Positions 26,097 to 34,256 of a DNA stretch of 64,000 nt are shown in pieces. Source of the stretch: Frigoribacterium sp. ACAM 257 (GTDB lineage Bacteria > Actinomycetota > Actinomycetes > Actinomycetales > Microbacteriaceae); the NCBI RefSeq assembly GCF_007954365.1, contig NZ_VOLO01000001.1, forward strand, positions 372,001 through 436,000, in the 5' to 3' direction. The notes beneath the pieces were generated by a model, which searched no databases, had not been told where the DNA came from, and worked only from the letters and a program-made list of their open reading frames with translations. Position 1 is the stretch's first letter, and every line of letters starts with the position of its first letter. Both the position numbers and the translations under genes were made by a program.

Positions 26097-27338
26097 ATGG
26101 GAGACATGCTGGGCCGCGAGGTCGAACTGGACGTGACCGGGATCGCACACGGGGGCATCTCGGTGGCGCGCCTCGACGGGCGGGTCGTGTTCGTGTCGGA
26201 CACGCTGCCGGGCGAGAAGGTCCGCGCGCGGGTCACCGACGACCGCAAGAAGTCGTTCTGGCGGGCCGAGACGCTCTCGGTCGTCGAGGCCAGCCCGCAC
26301 CGCCGTCCGCACGTCTGGTCGGCCGCGTCGGTCGACCGCGACCCCGAGGACCGAGCCGGCGGCGCCGAGTTCGGGCACATCGAGCTCGCCCACCAGCGCG
26401 AGCTCAAGTCGCAGGTGGTCCGCGACGCCCTCACGAGGACGGGCGGGCTGCCCGACGACCAGGCGACCGTCCCGGTCGAGGTGCTGCCCGGCGACGACGA
26501 GCGCGGCGGGACCGGCTGGCGCACCCGGGTGCGCCTCCACCTCGACGACGAGGGCCGCCCCGGGCAGTACGCCGCGCGGTCGCACCGGGTCGTGCGCGTC
26601 GCCGACCTGCCGCTCGCGACCCCCGAGGTCGCCGAGGCCGCGCCGCTGGGGGACGCCTTCCCGGGCGAGCAGCACGTCGACGTGCTGGCCCCGAGCACAG
26701 GAGGCGCCCGCCTGATCATCGGCGGCCAGGCGCCCAGCACGGTCACCGAGGTCGTCGGCGACCGCACGTTCCAGCTGGACGACGGCGGATTCTGGCAGGT
26801 GCACCGCCACGCCGCGGTCACGCTGACCACCGCCGTGCAGCAGATGATCGACCCCGAGCGCTTCGAGCCGGGCGCGGCGAACCTCGACCTCTACGGCGGC
26901 GTGGGGCTGCTCGCGGCGGCCGTGGGCGACGCGTTCGGCAGCGCCGTCCGCATCACGAGCGTCGAGAGCGACGAGCGCGCGACCGACCACGCCTCGGAGA
27001 ACCTCGCCGACTGGCTCGGCGCCTCGGCCGTCACGGCAAGGGTCGACCGCTGGGTGCGCCAGGCCGCCGCCCAGGCGACCTCGGCCGAGCGCGGCCGCTT
27101 CCGCGAGGCGACGGTCGTGCTCGACCCGCCCCGCTCGGGAGCGGGCCGACCGGTGGTCGACGGCGTCGCCGAGCTCGCCCCCGCGCAGGTCGTCTACGTC
27201 GCCTGCGACCCCGTCGCCCTCGCCCGCGACCTCGCGCTGTTCCGCGACCACGGGTACGACGTCGACGCGATCAGGGCCTTCGACCTGTTCCCGAGCACGC
27301 ACCACGTGGAGACGGTGGTCCGGCTGCTCCGGCGGTGA
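26097..27338 (+). CDS. TRAM-domain SAM-dependent RNA uracil-5 methyltransferase family protein
   Basis: A 413-residue enzyme of the TrmA/RumA class that methylates uridine C5 in rRNA or tRNA. Residues 1-60 are a TRAM RNA-binding domain. The methyltransferase half has DLYGGVGLLAAAVGDAFG (SAM binding), VVLDPPRSGAG and the catalytic cysteine loop VYVACDPVALARDL. The N-terminal cysteine cluster that binds Fe-S in RlmD/RumA is absent. CAGACT is 6 nt before ATG 26097, and the maf -10 faces it, so the divergent promoters nearly overlap. Confidence 0.88.
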   Translation: MGDMLGREVELDVTGIAHGGISVARLDGRVVFVSDTLPGEKVRARVTDDRKKSFWRAETLSVVEASPHRRPHVWSAASVDRDPEDRAGGAEFGHIELAHQRELKSQVVRDALTRTGGLPDDQATVPVEVLPGDDERGGTGWRTRVRLHLDDEGRPGQYAARSHRVVRVADLPLATPEVAEAAPLGDAFPGEQHVDVLAPSTGGARLIIGGQAPSTVTEVVGDRTFQLDDGGFWQVHRHAAVTLTTAVQQMIDPERFEPGAANLDLYGGVGLLAAAVGDAFGSAVRITSVESDERATDHASENLADWLGASAVTARVDRWVRQAAAQATSAERGRFREATVVLDPPRSGAGRPVVDGVAELAPAQVVYVACDPVALARDLALFRDHGYDVDAIRAFDLFPSTHHVETVVRLLRR

Positions 27339-27350
27339 CGCCCCTCACGT

Positions 27351-27413
27351 TACGATGACCACGTTGACGACCCGGAATTCAGGGACCGGGTCGCACACGA
27401 ACGAAGGACCATC
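27351..27413 (+). promoter_or_regulatory. Promoter and leader of the two-component operon
   Basis: TACGAT (27351-27356) is a -10 candidate giving a leader of about 50 nt. GAAGGA (27403-27408) lies 5 nt before GTG 27414, so this gene, unlike many neighbours, has a normal ribosome-binding site. Confidence 0.45.
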
Positions 27414-28112
27414 GTGACCGACACCTCGACGGACGCCCCGGCGTCGACCACCCCCGCCCCCGTCCGCGTCGCCATCGTGGACGACCACGAGTCGGTGCGG
27501 CTCGGGATCCAGGCGGCCTGCCAGGCCGAGGGCTTCGACGTGGTGCTGACGGCAGCCGGCGTGCAGGAGCTCGTGGAGTCCCTCGCGGGCCGCGAGGTCG
27601 ACGTCGTCGTGCTCGACCTCTCGCTCGGCGACGGCTCGACGGTCACCGAGAACGTGAAGCGCGTGCAGGCGACCGGCTCCGCCGTCCTCGTCCACAGCAT
27701 CGCCGACCGGGTGGCGAGCGTCCGCGAGGCTCTCGCCGCCGGCGCGGCCGGGGTCATCCCCAAGTCGTCCGCGACGAAGACCGTGATGGCCGCCGTCGCG
27801 ACGGTCGCCAGGGGCGACGTGCTCAACAACCTCGAGTGGGCCAGCGCCATCGACGCCGACCGCGACTTCGCCAAGGCCCAGCTCGGCCGGCGCGAGCGCG
27901 AGATCCTGCACCTCTACGCGTCGGGACTGCCCCTCAAGCTCGCCGCGCAGCAGCTCGGCATCGGCTACTCGACCGCGCGGGAGTACCTCGACCGGATCCG
28001 GGTCAAGTACGTCGAGGTCGGGCGTCCCGCGCCGACGAAGGTCGACCTGCTCCGCCGCGCCGTCGAGGACGGCATCCTGCCGGGCCTCGACGCGGACGGC
28101 GATGGCCGCTGA
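27414..28112 (+). CDS. NarL/FixJ-type response regulator
   Basis: A 232-residue DNA-binding regulator. The receiver domain has the acidic pair Asp23-Asp24 (VAIVDDHES), phospho-acceptor Asp68 (VVVLDLS) and conserved Lys (VIPKSS). The C-terminal LuxR-type helix-turn-helix begins LGRREREILHLYASG and ends ILPGL. The sensor kinase start overlaps its end by 11 nt, so it is almost certainly that kinase's partner. Targets are unknown. Confidence 0.92.
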   Translation: MTDTSTDAPASTTPAPVRVAIVDDHESVRLGIQAACQAEGFDVVLTAAGVQELVESLAGREVDVVVLDLSLGDGSTVTENVKRVQATGSAVLVHSIADRVASVREALAAGAAGVIPKSSATKTVMAAVATVARGDVLNNLEWASAIDADRDFAKAQLGRREREILHLYASGLPLKLAAQQLGIGYSTAREYLDRIRVKYVEVGRPAPTKVDLLRRAVEDGILPGLDADGDGR

Positions 28113-29355
28113 GCCCCTCCCGGCGCTGACGCCGCCGACGACGCGCTCGGCGCGGAACCCGATCAGCCGTGCCCTGTTCGACAAGGTGCTCGGCCGGGTC
28201 ATCGCCCTGGCCGGGCTCATCTTCGGGCTGCAGGCCCTGCAGACGACGACGGCCCAGATCGAGGTCATGCAGGTGGCGTGGGCCTGGCTGATCGGCCTGG
28301 GCATGCTCGGCGCGATCGTGGCCGTGGGCGTGGCGAGCGTCCTCGTGCGCGGGGTCGAGACGACCTGCGCGATCCTCGCCGTCTTCTACCTCGTCGCGCT
28401 GATCACGTGGCCCCTCGCGGTCGTCGACCCCGACCAGGTCCTGGTCGGCGTGCCGTGGCTCTGGTACCTCTGCACCGTCGCCACCGCAGCGGCGGCCTAC
28501 GCCTTCTCCGCCTGGATCGCGATCGGCTACTCGGTCGTCGTCCCCCTCGTCTACGGCGCGATCCGGCTGACGCCCTCGGGGGGAGGCGAGTCGCCGACGC
28601 GGGCAGCGCTCGACTCGACCTACGCGATCCTGCTCGGCGGAGCCGTGCTCGTGCTCGTGCTCGTCCTGCGCCAGGCGAGCGCGGCCGTGGACGCCGCCCA
28701 GGCCACGGCGGTCGCCCGCTACTCGGGTGCGATCAGGGAGCACGCCACCGAGCTCGAGCGCGTGCAGGTCGACGCCATCGTGCACGACAGCGTGCTGACG
28801 ACCTTCATCCAGGCGGCGAGGGCCTACACGCCGGCCGAGCAGGTGCTCGCCACGACCATGGCCCGGAACGCGATGGCCCACCTCACCTCGGCCGCCGCGA
28901 CGACGCCCTTCGACGAGTCGACGACGAGCCTCGCGAGCCTCAGGAGGCGGTTGTCCGAGGCGGCGGACGCGAGCGGCGTCGTCGTCGAGCTGCGCACCGA
29001 CGACACGGACGACCGCGTGCTGCCGACGACGGCCGCCGAGGCCATCGTGAGCGCTGCGGCCCAGGCCCTCGTCAACAGCTCCCAGCACGCGGGTCCCGGG
29101 CCCGTCCGGCGCTGGGTCGCCCTCGAGGGCACGGGCGAGGCCGGGGTCCTCGTCGAGGTCGGCGACGACGGGGCGGGCTTCGACCCCGCCGCGGTGCCCG
29201 AGGAGCGTCTCGGCGTCCGTGTGTCGATCATCGAGCGCGTGGCCAACGCGGGCGGGCGGGCCTGCATCGACTCCCGGCCCGGCGCGGGCACGGTCGTCCG
29301 CGTCATGTGGCCGACGGGCTTCGTCGTCGGGCCGCAGAGGGACGCCTCCTCGTGA
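28102..29355 (+). CDS. Membrane sensor histidine kinase
   Basis: A 417-residue kinase. About six membrane helices fill residues 30-200 with almost no extracytoplasmic domain, so it may sense a membrane or intramembrane signal. The dimerisation region carries VDAIVHDSVLTTFI with the likely phosphorylated His228. The HATPase domain has the N-box NSSQHAGPG (~324), the G-box DDGAGFD and a final GAGTVVRVMWP. It overlaps the regulator upstream (11 nt) and the third gene downstream (4 nt). Confidence 0.9.
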   Translation: MAAEPLPALTPPTTRSARNPISRALFDKVLGRVIALAGLIFGLQALQTTTAQIEVMQVAWAWLIGLGMLGAIVAVGVASVLVRGVETTCAILAVFYLVALITWPLAVVDPDQVLVGVPWLWYLCTVATAAAAYAFSAWIAIGYSVVVPLVYGAIRLTPSGGGESPTRAALDSTYAILLGGAVLVLVLVLRQASAAVDAAQATAVARYSGAIREHATELERVQVDAIVHDSVLTTFIQAARAYTPAEQVLATTMARNAMAHLTSAAATTPFDESTTSLASLRRRLSEAADASGVVVELRTDDTDDRVLPTTAAEAIVSAAAQALVNSSQHAGPGPVRRWVALEGTGEAGVLVEVGDDGAGFDPAAVPEERLGVRVSIIERVANAGGRACIDSRPGAGTVVRVMWPTGFVVGPQRDASS

Positions 29356-30500
29356 GGATCTCCGTTCCCCGCTGGCTCATCGTCTCGCTGGCGGCGGTCT
29401 TCTCCGGCTACCACCTGGTGCTCGCGGCGGTCTCGCTCGGCCAGGCCGCCGATCCCGTGCCCGTCGTCGCCTGCATGGTCGCGTACGCGGTCGTCACGGC
29501 CGTCGTGCTGTGGCCCAGCAGCCATCCGGTGCTGCCGGTCTGGGCGGCCGCCTTCGCCCTGGCCGTGAGCATCGTCGTGCCGCTGGTCGTGACGAGCGTC
29601 CTCGACCCCGACGCGGAGAACGGCTACGCGACCTGGTACGTCGCCGCCGTGGGCACGCTCATGGTGATCGTCTCGACCCGTCGCCGCCAGGGGTTCGCGT
29701 GGCTCGGCGTGGGGTTCATGGCCGTGCAGGGCGTGGCGTGGGCCGGGCTGTCGCCGATCGCCGACCTCGGCATCGTGGGCAGCGTCAGCTGGGTCGCCTT
29801 CTCGCACGCCATCTCGTCCACGCTGACCCGGGCGGGTCGCGAGACCCGGGAGTTCATCCTGGCCGAGCACGAGGCCGCCGACTGGCAGGCAGCCCAGGAG
29901 GCGCACGTCAACGAACGTCAGTACCGCCTCCTGCAGACGGGCCGGACCGCACGGCCCATGCTGCAGGCCATCGTGTCGCAGTCGGGCGACCTGTCGCCCG
30001 GGCAGCGGCAGGAGAGCCTCCACCTCGAGGGCGCCATCCGGGACGAGATCCGCGGGAGGCGCCTCCTCGACGACGAGGTCCGTCGCGAGGTCATGGCAGC
30101 GCGTCGCCGAGGGGCCGAGGTCAGCCTGCTCGACGAGGGCGGCATCGACGACGTGCCCGACGACGAGCTGCGGCGCATCCACGAGGCCCTCGCCGAGGCC
30201 CTGCACGGCTCGCGCGCCGACAAGCTGATCATCCGGACGGTCGGGGGCGGCGAGCAGGCCGTCAGCGTCGTCGGTCTCGGGTCGCCCGACCTCAGCTCGA
30301 GCGCGCTCGGTCGAGGGGTCTCCGCCGAGGCCGACGAGGACGACGACGACGACGAGGTCCTGCTCTGGCTGCAGATCCCGCGCCGGGCAGGGGACGCCGA
30401 GAACGGCCTGCGGGTCGCCGGCCGGGACGACCTCGACGACCTCGACGACCTCGACGACCTCGACGACCTCGACGACCTCGACGGCCCCGCCCTCCACTAG
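29352..30500 (+). CDS. Membrane protein resembling a degenerate sensor kinase
   Basis: A 382-residue protein; GTG 29352 overlaps the kinase stop by 4 nt. Five to six membrane helices (1-165) are followed by a helical segment (RQYRLLQTGRTARPML) in the place of a dimerisation helix, but without the usual phospho-His. The last domain (~225-345) has helical and strand elements (ALHGSRADKLIIRTVGGGEQAVSVVG), but I see no N-box or G-box, so ATP binding is doubtful. An acidic DEDDDDDEV stretch and a C-terminal run of DDL units follow. It may modulate the kinase. The family is unknown to me. Confidence 0.65.
   Translation: MRISVPRWLIVSLAAVFSGYHLVLAAVSLGQAADPVPVVACMVAYAVVTAVVLWPSSHPVLPVWAAAFALAVSIVVPLVVTSVLDPDAENGYATWYVAAVGTLMVIVSTRRRQGFAWLGVGFMAVQGVAWAGLSPIADLGIVGSVSWVAFSHAISSTLTRAGRETREFILAEHEAADWQAAQEAHVNERQYRLLQTGRTARPMLQAIVSQSGDLSPGQRQESLHLEGAIRDEIRGRRLLDDEVRREVMAARRRGAEVSLLDEGGIDDVPDDELRRIHEALAEALHGSRADKLIIRTVGGGEQAVSVVGLGSPDLSSSALGRGVSAEADEDDDDDEVLLWLQIPRRAGDAENGLRVAGRDDLDDLDDLDDLDDLDDLDGPALH
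30426..30479 (+). repeat. Six perfect 9-bp repeats encoding Asp-Asp-Leu
   Basis: Six exact copies of GACGACCTC, in frame, at the 3' end of the third gene of the two-component operon. The array is prone to slippage and keeps frame. Confidence 0.95.
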
Positions 30501-30505
30501 GCCCC

Positions 30506-30544
30506 GGAACGGGAAAGAGGCCAGGGCCGGGAACGGGAAAGAGG
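30506..30544. repeat. Direct repeat after the two-component operon
   Basis: GGAACGGGAAAGAGG occurs at 30506-30520 and 30530-30544 (24-bp period), just before the terminator. Purpose unknown. Confidence 0.8.
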
Positions 30545-30566
30545 GCCAGACACCCGTCTGGCCCTC
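30541..30566 (+). terminator. Terminator of the two-component operon
   Basis: GAGGGCCAGAC (30541-30551) pairs perfectly with 30556-30566 around a 4-nt loop. Confidence 0.8.
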
Positions 30567-30585
30567 ATGGGAGATATCCCGGTCC

Positions 30586-30610
30586 AGGGCGACAACCCGA
30601 ATGTCGCCCT
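30586..30610. terminator. Second hairpin, possibly for the accD-accE transcript
   Basis: AGGGCGACA (30586-30594) pairs perfectly with 30602-30610 around a 7-nt loop. It may back up the first terminator or end the leftward accE transcript. Confidence 0.45.
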
Positions 30611-30861
30611 GATCCGCCTCCGACCGAGAACTCGCTTACCCTAGTCAGCTCTCGATCGGTGGTGCGACTCATGGAGAGGCACCTAGCAAGAACGAGTATG
30701 TCGTCCCGTGCCGTGAGCGCAAAGTCGTCATTTAGGGGGACAGGGCGGGGGCTTCGGCCTCGTCTACCCCCGTTCGGGTGGCGTGGTTCCGGGGCTGTCG
30801 GCCTGATGCCCGTCAGGCCGGGGTACACGCGGGGGGTACGTCAGGGCGTTCGCCCAGCCGG
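30611..30861. other. Intergenic stretch without a recognised gene
   Basis: Between the hairpins and the accE stop. Composition is less GC-rich around 30640-30740. Short frames on both strands lack family similarity and convincing ribosome-binding sites. I see nothing identifiable. Confidence 0.5.
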
Positions 30862-31131
30862 TCAGCCGGAGAAGCTGCGCCAGCGGCCCGGGCCGCTGGC
30901 GAGCGGCGCCCGCAGGCGAGCCGCTCGCGACGACCAGCCGGACGGAGCGGAGCTCCGGGGCGTCGTGGCGCGTGCCGCCGCTGCCTCGGCCTCGAGGGCG
31001 GCGAGGACGGCGGTGACGGCGGCGAGCTCCTCGGGCGTCGGCGCGCCCCCCACGACGCGCAGCAGCGACTGCTCCGGCTCGTTCCCGGCGTCGACCCCGT
31101 CGACCCCCTCGGCTGCGTGACGGCCGCTCAC
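30862..31131 (-). CDS. accE: Acyl-CoA carboxylase epsilon subunit
   Basis: An 89-residue small subunit that stabilises the alpha-beta carboxylase complex in actinobacteria. The recognised core is [21 protein letters not shown], and the end contains a tryptophan in [14 protein letters not shown] as in other epsilon subunits. GTG 31131 overlaps the accD stop by 4 nt. Confidence 0.85.
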   Translation of the reverse strand: MSGRHAAEGVDGVDAGNEPEQSLLRVVGGAPTPEELAAVTAVLAALEAEAAAARATTPRSSAPSGWSSRAARLRAPLASGPGRWRSFSG

Positions 31132-32744
31132 AGGGGGATGTTCCCGTGCTTCTTCGGCGGCAGGTCGGCGCGCTTGGTGCGCAGGGCCCGCAGCGCCTTG
31201 ACGACGGCGACCCGGGTCGCGGCGGGCTCGATGACGCCGTCGAGCTCGCCACGCTCGGCGGCCAGGAACGGGCTGGCGACGTTGTAGGTGTACTCGCTGG
31301 CCAGGCGTGCCCGGACCTCGGCGACGTCCTCGCCCGCCGCCTCCGCGGCCTTGATCTCGTTGCGGTACAGGATGTTGACGGCTCCCTGACCTCCCATGAC
31401 GGCGATCTCGGCGGTCGGCCAGGCGAGGTTGATGTCGGCGCCCAGCTGCTTGGACCCCATGACGATGTAGGCGCCGCCGTAGGCCTTCCGCGTGATGACG
31501 GTGACGAGCGGCACGGTCGCCTCGGCGTAGGCGTAGAGCAGCTTCGCGCCGCGGCGGATGACGCCCGTCCATTCCTGGTCGGTGCCCGGCAGGTAGCCGG
31601 GCACGTCGACGAGCGTGAGGATGGGGATGCCGAACGCGTCGCAGAAGCGCACGAAGCGGCTGGCCTTCTCGCCCGCCTCGATGTTGAGCGTGCCGGCCAT
31701 GGCCGACGGCTGGTTGGCGATCACGCCCACCGAGCGGCCCTCGACGCGGCCGAAGCCGATGACGATGTTGGGCGCGAAGAGCGGCTGCACCTCGAGGAAC
31801 TCGGCGTCGTCGACGACGTGCTCGATGACGGTCATCACGTCGTAGGGCTGGTTCGGGCTGTCGGGGATCAGCGTGTTCAGCTGGCGGTCGTCGTCCGTCG
31901 TCTCGAGCTCGACCGCGGTGTCGAAGACGTGCGGCTCCGACAGGTTGTTGTCGGGCAGGTACGACAGCAGCGAGCGCGCGTAGTCGAGCGCGTCGTCCTC
32001 GTCGCTCGCGAGGTAGTGCGAGACGCCGCTGACCTTGTTGTGCGTGAGGGCGCCGCCGAGCTCCTCGAAGCCGACGTCCTCGCCCGTGACGGTCTTGATG
32101 ACGTCGGGGCCCGTGACGAACATGTGGCTCGTCTTGTCGACCATGATGACGAAGTCGGTGAGCGCGGGCGAGTACACCGCGCCTCCTGCGGCCGGGCCCA
32201 TGATCAGCGAGATCTGGGGGATCACGCCGGAGGCGCGGGTGTTGAGGCGGAAGATCTCGCCGTACTTGCCGAGCGCGACCACCCCCTCCTGGATGCGGGC
32301 CCCGCCCGAGTCGAGGATGCCGATGATCGGCACGCCCGTCTTCAGGGCGAGCTCCATGACCTTGATGATCTTCTCGCCGGCGACCTCGCCGAGCGAGCCG
32401 CCGAAGATCGTGAAGTCCTGCGAGTAGACCGCGACCTGGCGGCCGTGGACCGTGCCGGTGCCCGTGACGACCGCGTCGCCGTAGGGGCGCTTCGACTCCA
32501 TGCCGAAGGCGTGGGTGCGGTGCCGCACGAACTCGTCCAGCTCGACGAACGAACCGGGGTCGAGCAGGCCGTCGATGCGCTCGCGGGCGGTCATCTTGCC
32601 CTTGGCGTGCTGCTTGGCGATCGCGGCCTCGCCGCTGGCCGTGACGGCCTCGTGGTAGCGGGCCTTGAGGTCGGCGAGCTTGCCTGCCGTCGTGCGGAGA
32701 TCGGGCATCGAGGCGTCGTCGCGGGGAGCGGTGTCAGAAGTCAC
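31128..32744 (-). CDS. accD: Acyl-CoA carboxylase beta (carboxyltransferase) subunit
   Basis: A 538-residue carboxyltransferase of the propionyl/acetyl-CoA type. It has [18 protein letters not shown] near the N-terminus, the acyl-CoA oxyanion glycines in [17 protein letters not shown], and in the C-domain [21 protein letters not shown]... here shown only by [10 protein letters not shown] and [15 protein letters not shown] 32744 is chosen because TAGAGT lies 7 nt upstream; starting at 32828 would put the start before the promoter. It works with the biotinylated alpha subunit encoded at 23544-25301. Confidence 0.95.
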   Translation of the reverse strand: MTSDTAPRDDASMPDLRTTAGKLADLKARYHEAVTASGEAAIAKQHAKGKMTARERIDGLLDPGSFVELDEFVRHRTHAFGMESKRPYGDAVVTGTGTVHGRQVAVYSQDFTIFGGSLGEVAGEKIIKVMELALKTGVPIIGILDSGGARIQEGVVALGKYGEIFRLNTRASGVIPQISLIMGPAAGGAVYSPALTDFVIMVDKTSHMFVTGPDVIKTVTGEDVGFEELGGALTHNKVSGVSHYLASDEDDALDYARSLLSYLPDNNLSEPHVFDTAVELETTDDDRQLNTLIPDSPNQPYDVMTVIEHVVDDAEFLEVQPLFAPNIVIGFGRVEGRSVGVIANQPSAMAGTLNIEAGEKASRFVRFCDAFGIPILTLVDVPGYLPGTDQEWTGVIRRGAKLLYAYAEATVPLVTVITRKAYGGAYIVMGSKQLGADINLAWPTAEIAVMGGQGAVNILYRNEIKAAEAAGEDVAEVRARLASEYTYNVASPFLAAERGELDGVIEPAATRVAVVKALRALRTKRADLPPKKHGNIPL

Positions 32745-32757
32745 ATCGGTCACTCTA
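32745..32757 (-). promoter_or_regulatory. accD -10 element, leaderless
   Basis: Minus-strand TAGAGT (32757-32752), 7 nt before the GTG start. The divergent birA promoter lies about 75 nt away. Confidence 0.55.
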
Positions 32758-32832
32758 CCGAGGGCCCCCGCGGTCGCCGTTGGAGGTTCCCTCGCGCGCG
32801 ACGAGTCTCGGATGGTGGAAGTCGTCAACGCC

Positions 32833-32844
32833 TAGGCTGGCCGC
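32833..32844 (+). promoter_or_regulatory. birA -10 element, leaderless
   Basis: TAGGCT (32833-32838) is 6 nt before GTG 32845. Confidence 0.55.
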
Positions 32845-33639
32845 GTGACCGACCCCACGAGCGACTCCTTCCCCCTGAGCTCGGCCCACAGCCCGCGCCT
32901 CGTGCACGTCGCCGAGACGGGCTCGACGAACGCCGACCTGCTGGCCGACACGTCGGCTCCCCACCTCTCGGTGCTCGTCACGACGTCGCAGACCGCGGGC
33001 CGGGGTCGTCGCGGCCGCACCTGGACGGCGCCTCCTGGGCGCACGCTCGCGGCCAGCGTCCTGGTCGAGCGCCGGGGGCTGCCCGTCGAGTCGCTGGGCT
33101 GGCTGCCGCTCGCTGCCGGGGTCGCGATGCGCGCCTCCCTCGCGGCGCTCGTCAGGACGGGCGAGGTCGGGCTCAAGTGGCCGAACGACGTCCAGGTCGA
33201 CGGGCTGAAGGTGTGCGGCATCCTCGCGCAGGCCAGGGACGACGGGGCGGCCGTGGTCGTCGGGGCCGGCGTCAACCTCGCCCTGGCGCGTGACGAGCTG
33301 CCGACCCCTGTGTCGACCTCGCTCTCGCTGCACGGCGCGGAGGGGACGACGGAGGAGCTCGCCGACCGGGTCCTCTCGGCGTGGCTCGCCGAATTCGTCC
33401 TGGTCGTCGAGGCCCTCGTGGCCGCGGGCGGCGACCCGGAGGCGAGCGGGCTGCGAGCCCGCGTGCTCGCCGAGTGCACCACCCTCGGCCGCGACGTGCG
33501 CGTCGAGCTGCCCTCCGGCGAGGTCCTGACGGGCTCGGCGTCGTCGATCGACCACGACGGCCGTCTCGTCGTCGAGGCGCGGACCGGGGGAGTCGTCGCC
33601 GTGTCCTCGGGCGACGTGACGCACCTGCGGTATGAATGA
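32845..33639 (+). CDS. birA: Biotin--[acetyl-CoA carboxylase] ligase
   Basis: A 264-residue ligase that attaches biotin to the lysine of the carboxylase alpha subunit. Motifs: ETGSTNADLL, the adenylate-binding TSQTAGRGRRGRTW, and KWPNDVQVDGLKVCGIL. The N-terminal DNA-binding domain of E. coli BirA is absent, so it is the monofunctional group I type. It sits divergently from its substrate-complex genes accD-accE and overlaps the PH-domain gene by 8 nt. Confidence 0.95.
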   Translation: MTDPTSDSFPLSSAHSPRLVHVAETGSTNADLLADTSAPHLSVLVTTSQTAGRGRRGRTWTAPPGRTLAASVLVERRGLPVESLGWLPLAAGVAMRASLAALVRTGEVGLKWPNDVQVDGLKVCGILAQARDDGAAVVVGAGVNLALARDELPTPVSTSLSLHGAEGTTEELADRVLSAWLAEFVLVVEALVAAGGDPEASGLRARVLAECTTLGRDVRVELPSGEVLTGSASSIDHDGRLVVEARTGGVVAVSSGDVTHLRYE

Positions 33640-34195
33640 CCCCGTGAGCACGGCCGAGCAGCAGCCCCGAGAAGAGGTCGTCGCGCGCCTGCACCCGCAC
33701 TCCCGGGTGCTGTTCTGGCCGTCGGTCGCCCTCGTCGCGGTGAGCGCCGCGGGCGGGTACTTCGGCAGCTGGTTCGACCTCGAGTGGCAGAACTGGGTCG
33801 TGCGCGGCGCCGCCGCGCTGCTGGCGGTGCTGCTGTGGCTCGTCCCCGTGCTCGTGTGGCTCGGCCGCCGCTACGTCATCACGACGAGGCGCATCGTCCT
33901 GCGCCGAGGGTTCTTCGTGCGCTCGCGCCAGGAGCTCCTGCACAGCCGCGGCTACGACCTCACGGTGCGGAAGAACGCCGTGCAGAGCGTGTTCCGCAGC
34001 GGGGACGTGCTCGTGAACACGGGCCTGGACCGCCCGGTGGTGCTGTGGGACGTGCCGGGAGCCGACCTGGTGCAGGCCACGCTGCACGACCTGATGGAGG
34101 CGGACCAGACGCTGATCGCCCAGCGCCGCAGGCTCGACCAGTCCGCGCCGGGCCAGCACGGCGCTGCCGACCCCTGGCCGCCCGCGCGCGGCTGA
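33632..34195 (+). CDS. Bacterial PH (DUF304-type) domain membrane protein
   Basis: A 187-residue protein with two membrane helices (about 30-48 and 56-76), then a bacterial PH domain: RRYVITTRRIVLRRGFFVRS, SVFRSGDVLVNTG and a C-terminal helix. The start overlaps the birA stop by 8 nt; a second possible GTG is at 33644. The order birA-PH protein is conserved in actinobacteria as I recall it, but the function is not known. Confidence 0.88.
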   Translation: MNDPVSTAEQQPREEVVARLHPHSRVLFWPSVALVAVSAAGGYFGSWFDLEWQNWVVRGAAALLAVLLWLVPVLVWLGRRYVITTRRIVLRRGFFVRSRQELLHSRGYDLTVRKNAVQSVFRSGDVLVNTGLDRPVVLWDVPGADLVQATLHDLMEADQTLIAQRRRLDQSAPGQHGAADPWPPARG

Positions 34196-34256
34196 CGCCC
34201 GACGTTCGACGCCCGTCGATTTTCCGGCCAGGGTCCGGACACGCCAAGATGTCCCC

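Noticed and set aside
30565-30828. 87-codon minus-strand frame in the gap after the two-component operon
   Set aside because: It starts in one hairpin region, has Arg/Pro/Gly-rich content and no similarity or convincing ribosome-binding site.
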